From assembly GCA_024644425.1 (NCBI GenBank), contig JAHELA010000005.1, positions 22,258-27,770 on the forward strand: a stretch of 5,513 bases of DNA, written 5' to 3'. The notes under the pieces were generated by a model. It had not been told where the DNA came from. It was given only the letters and a program-made list of their open reading frames with translations, and did no database searches. Shown here in pieces: positions 5,309-5,513 of this stretch. The DNA comes from Nitrosomonadaceae bacterium. GTDB taxonomy: Bacteria; Pseudomonadota; Gammaproteobacteria; Burkholderiales; Nitrosomonadaceae. Both the position numbers and the translations under genes were made by a program. The first letter of the stretch is position 1, and each line of letters starts with the position of its first letter.

Positions 5309-5513
5309 ATGTATAGAACCATTATAATGATGTTGTTAGCTTTTGTTAGTAGTAGTGCGATGGCGGAGTGGGTTGAGGTTGACACTAGTCGCCGTGTTGG
5401 ACTTACCGCCTACGCTGACCTAACTACTATTCGCAAGTTCGGCAACAAAGTAGAAATGTGGGTTTTATATGATTACAGGATCGCACAGACAAATGCTAGA
5501 AAACCGTATATGT
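5309..5513 (+). CDS. secreted protein resembling surface-adhesin protein E (5' part only)
   Basis: The reading frame stays open for 68 codons to the window edge, so the C-terminus is missing. It begins with a typical Sec signal peptide: Arg3, a hydrophobic stretch at about residues 5-13, small residues, then Ala17-Met18-Ala19 with likely cleavage before Glu20. The mature start (EWVEVD, then a TAYADLTTIRKFGNKVEMWVLYDY segment at about 33-56) resembles the small beta-rich domain annotated as surface-adhesin protein E in betaproteobacteria, where a Tyr-x-Asp-x-x-Thr-Ile-Arg segment precedes a VKMWVLYDY-like strand. This is recalled family resemblance, not a search result. The start is supported by AAGGA (5296-5300) eight bases upstream. 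It is divergent from the aminotransferase. Most family members have no experimentally known function and are probably exported to the periplasm or surface. Confidence 0.72.
   Translation, partial: MYRTIIMMLLAFVSSSAMAEWVEVDTSRRVGLTAYADLTTIRKFGNKVEMWVLYDYRIAQTNARKPYM

Noticed and set aside
1..5513. CRISPR array, tRNA/rRNA, insertion sequence or phage genes
   Set aside because: No regularly spaced repeats, no transposase-like frames with terminal inverted repeats, and no tRNA- or rRNA-like sequence were seen. The window is ordinary housekeeping DNA.

Overview
The window is a compact stretch of bacterial chromosome that is moderately AT-rich by eye. Its core is the activated-methyl cycle: metK, an S-adenosylhomocysteine (SAH) riboswitch, ahcY and metF, all on the + strand. 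A convergent PLP aminotransferase of the alanine/serine-glyoxylate type lies on the - strand. At the right edge is the 5' end of a divergent + strand gene for a small secreted protein that resembles surface-adhesin protein E. The protein sequences, the SAH riboswitch between metK and ahcY, and the adhesin-E-like protein all suggest a betaproteobacterium. A relative of Nitrosomonas (Nitrosomonadaceae) is my best guess, inferred from remembered family resemblance rather than from a search.

Layout: metK (11-1192) is complete, but only 10 bases precede it, so its promoter and ribosome binding site are not visible. The metK-ahcY gap (1193-1329) holds a short perfect dyad, a small recurring motif, and a convincing SAH riboswitch (about 1233-1307) that ends just before the ahcY Shine-Dalgarno. 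ahcY (1330-2763) and metF (2857-3717) follow, separated by 93 bases with no clear terminator. A convergent gap (3718-3858) contains only weak, A/T-rich, overlapping hairpins. The aminotransferase occupies 5091-3859. The divergent gap (5092-5308) has a good sigma70-like promoter for the aminotransferase, a 39-base imperfect palindrome against its -35 box, and a reasonable Shine-Dalgarno for the partial gene at 5309-5513.

How the genes fit: MetK makes S-adenosylmethionine, and methyltransferases turn it into SAH. AhcY hydrolyses SAH to homocysteine and adenosine. MetF makes the 5-methyl-tetrahydrofolate that a methionine synthase (not in this window) uses to remethylate homocysteine. The riboswitch senses SAH, the substrate of AhcY, and should raise ahcY expression when SAH accumulates; metF may be co-regulated by read-through. 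The aminotransferase probably makes glycine from glyoxylate, which would link to one-carbon folate supply; that link is an inference.

No new multi-gene system is visible. The less ordinary signals are the palindrome at the aminotransferase promoter, an 11-base motif (AAACGTAGAWT) recurring in three of the four intergenic gaps, and two possible tiny ORFs placed over regulatory elements.
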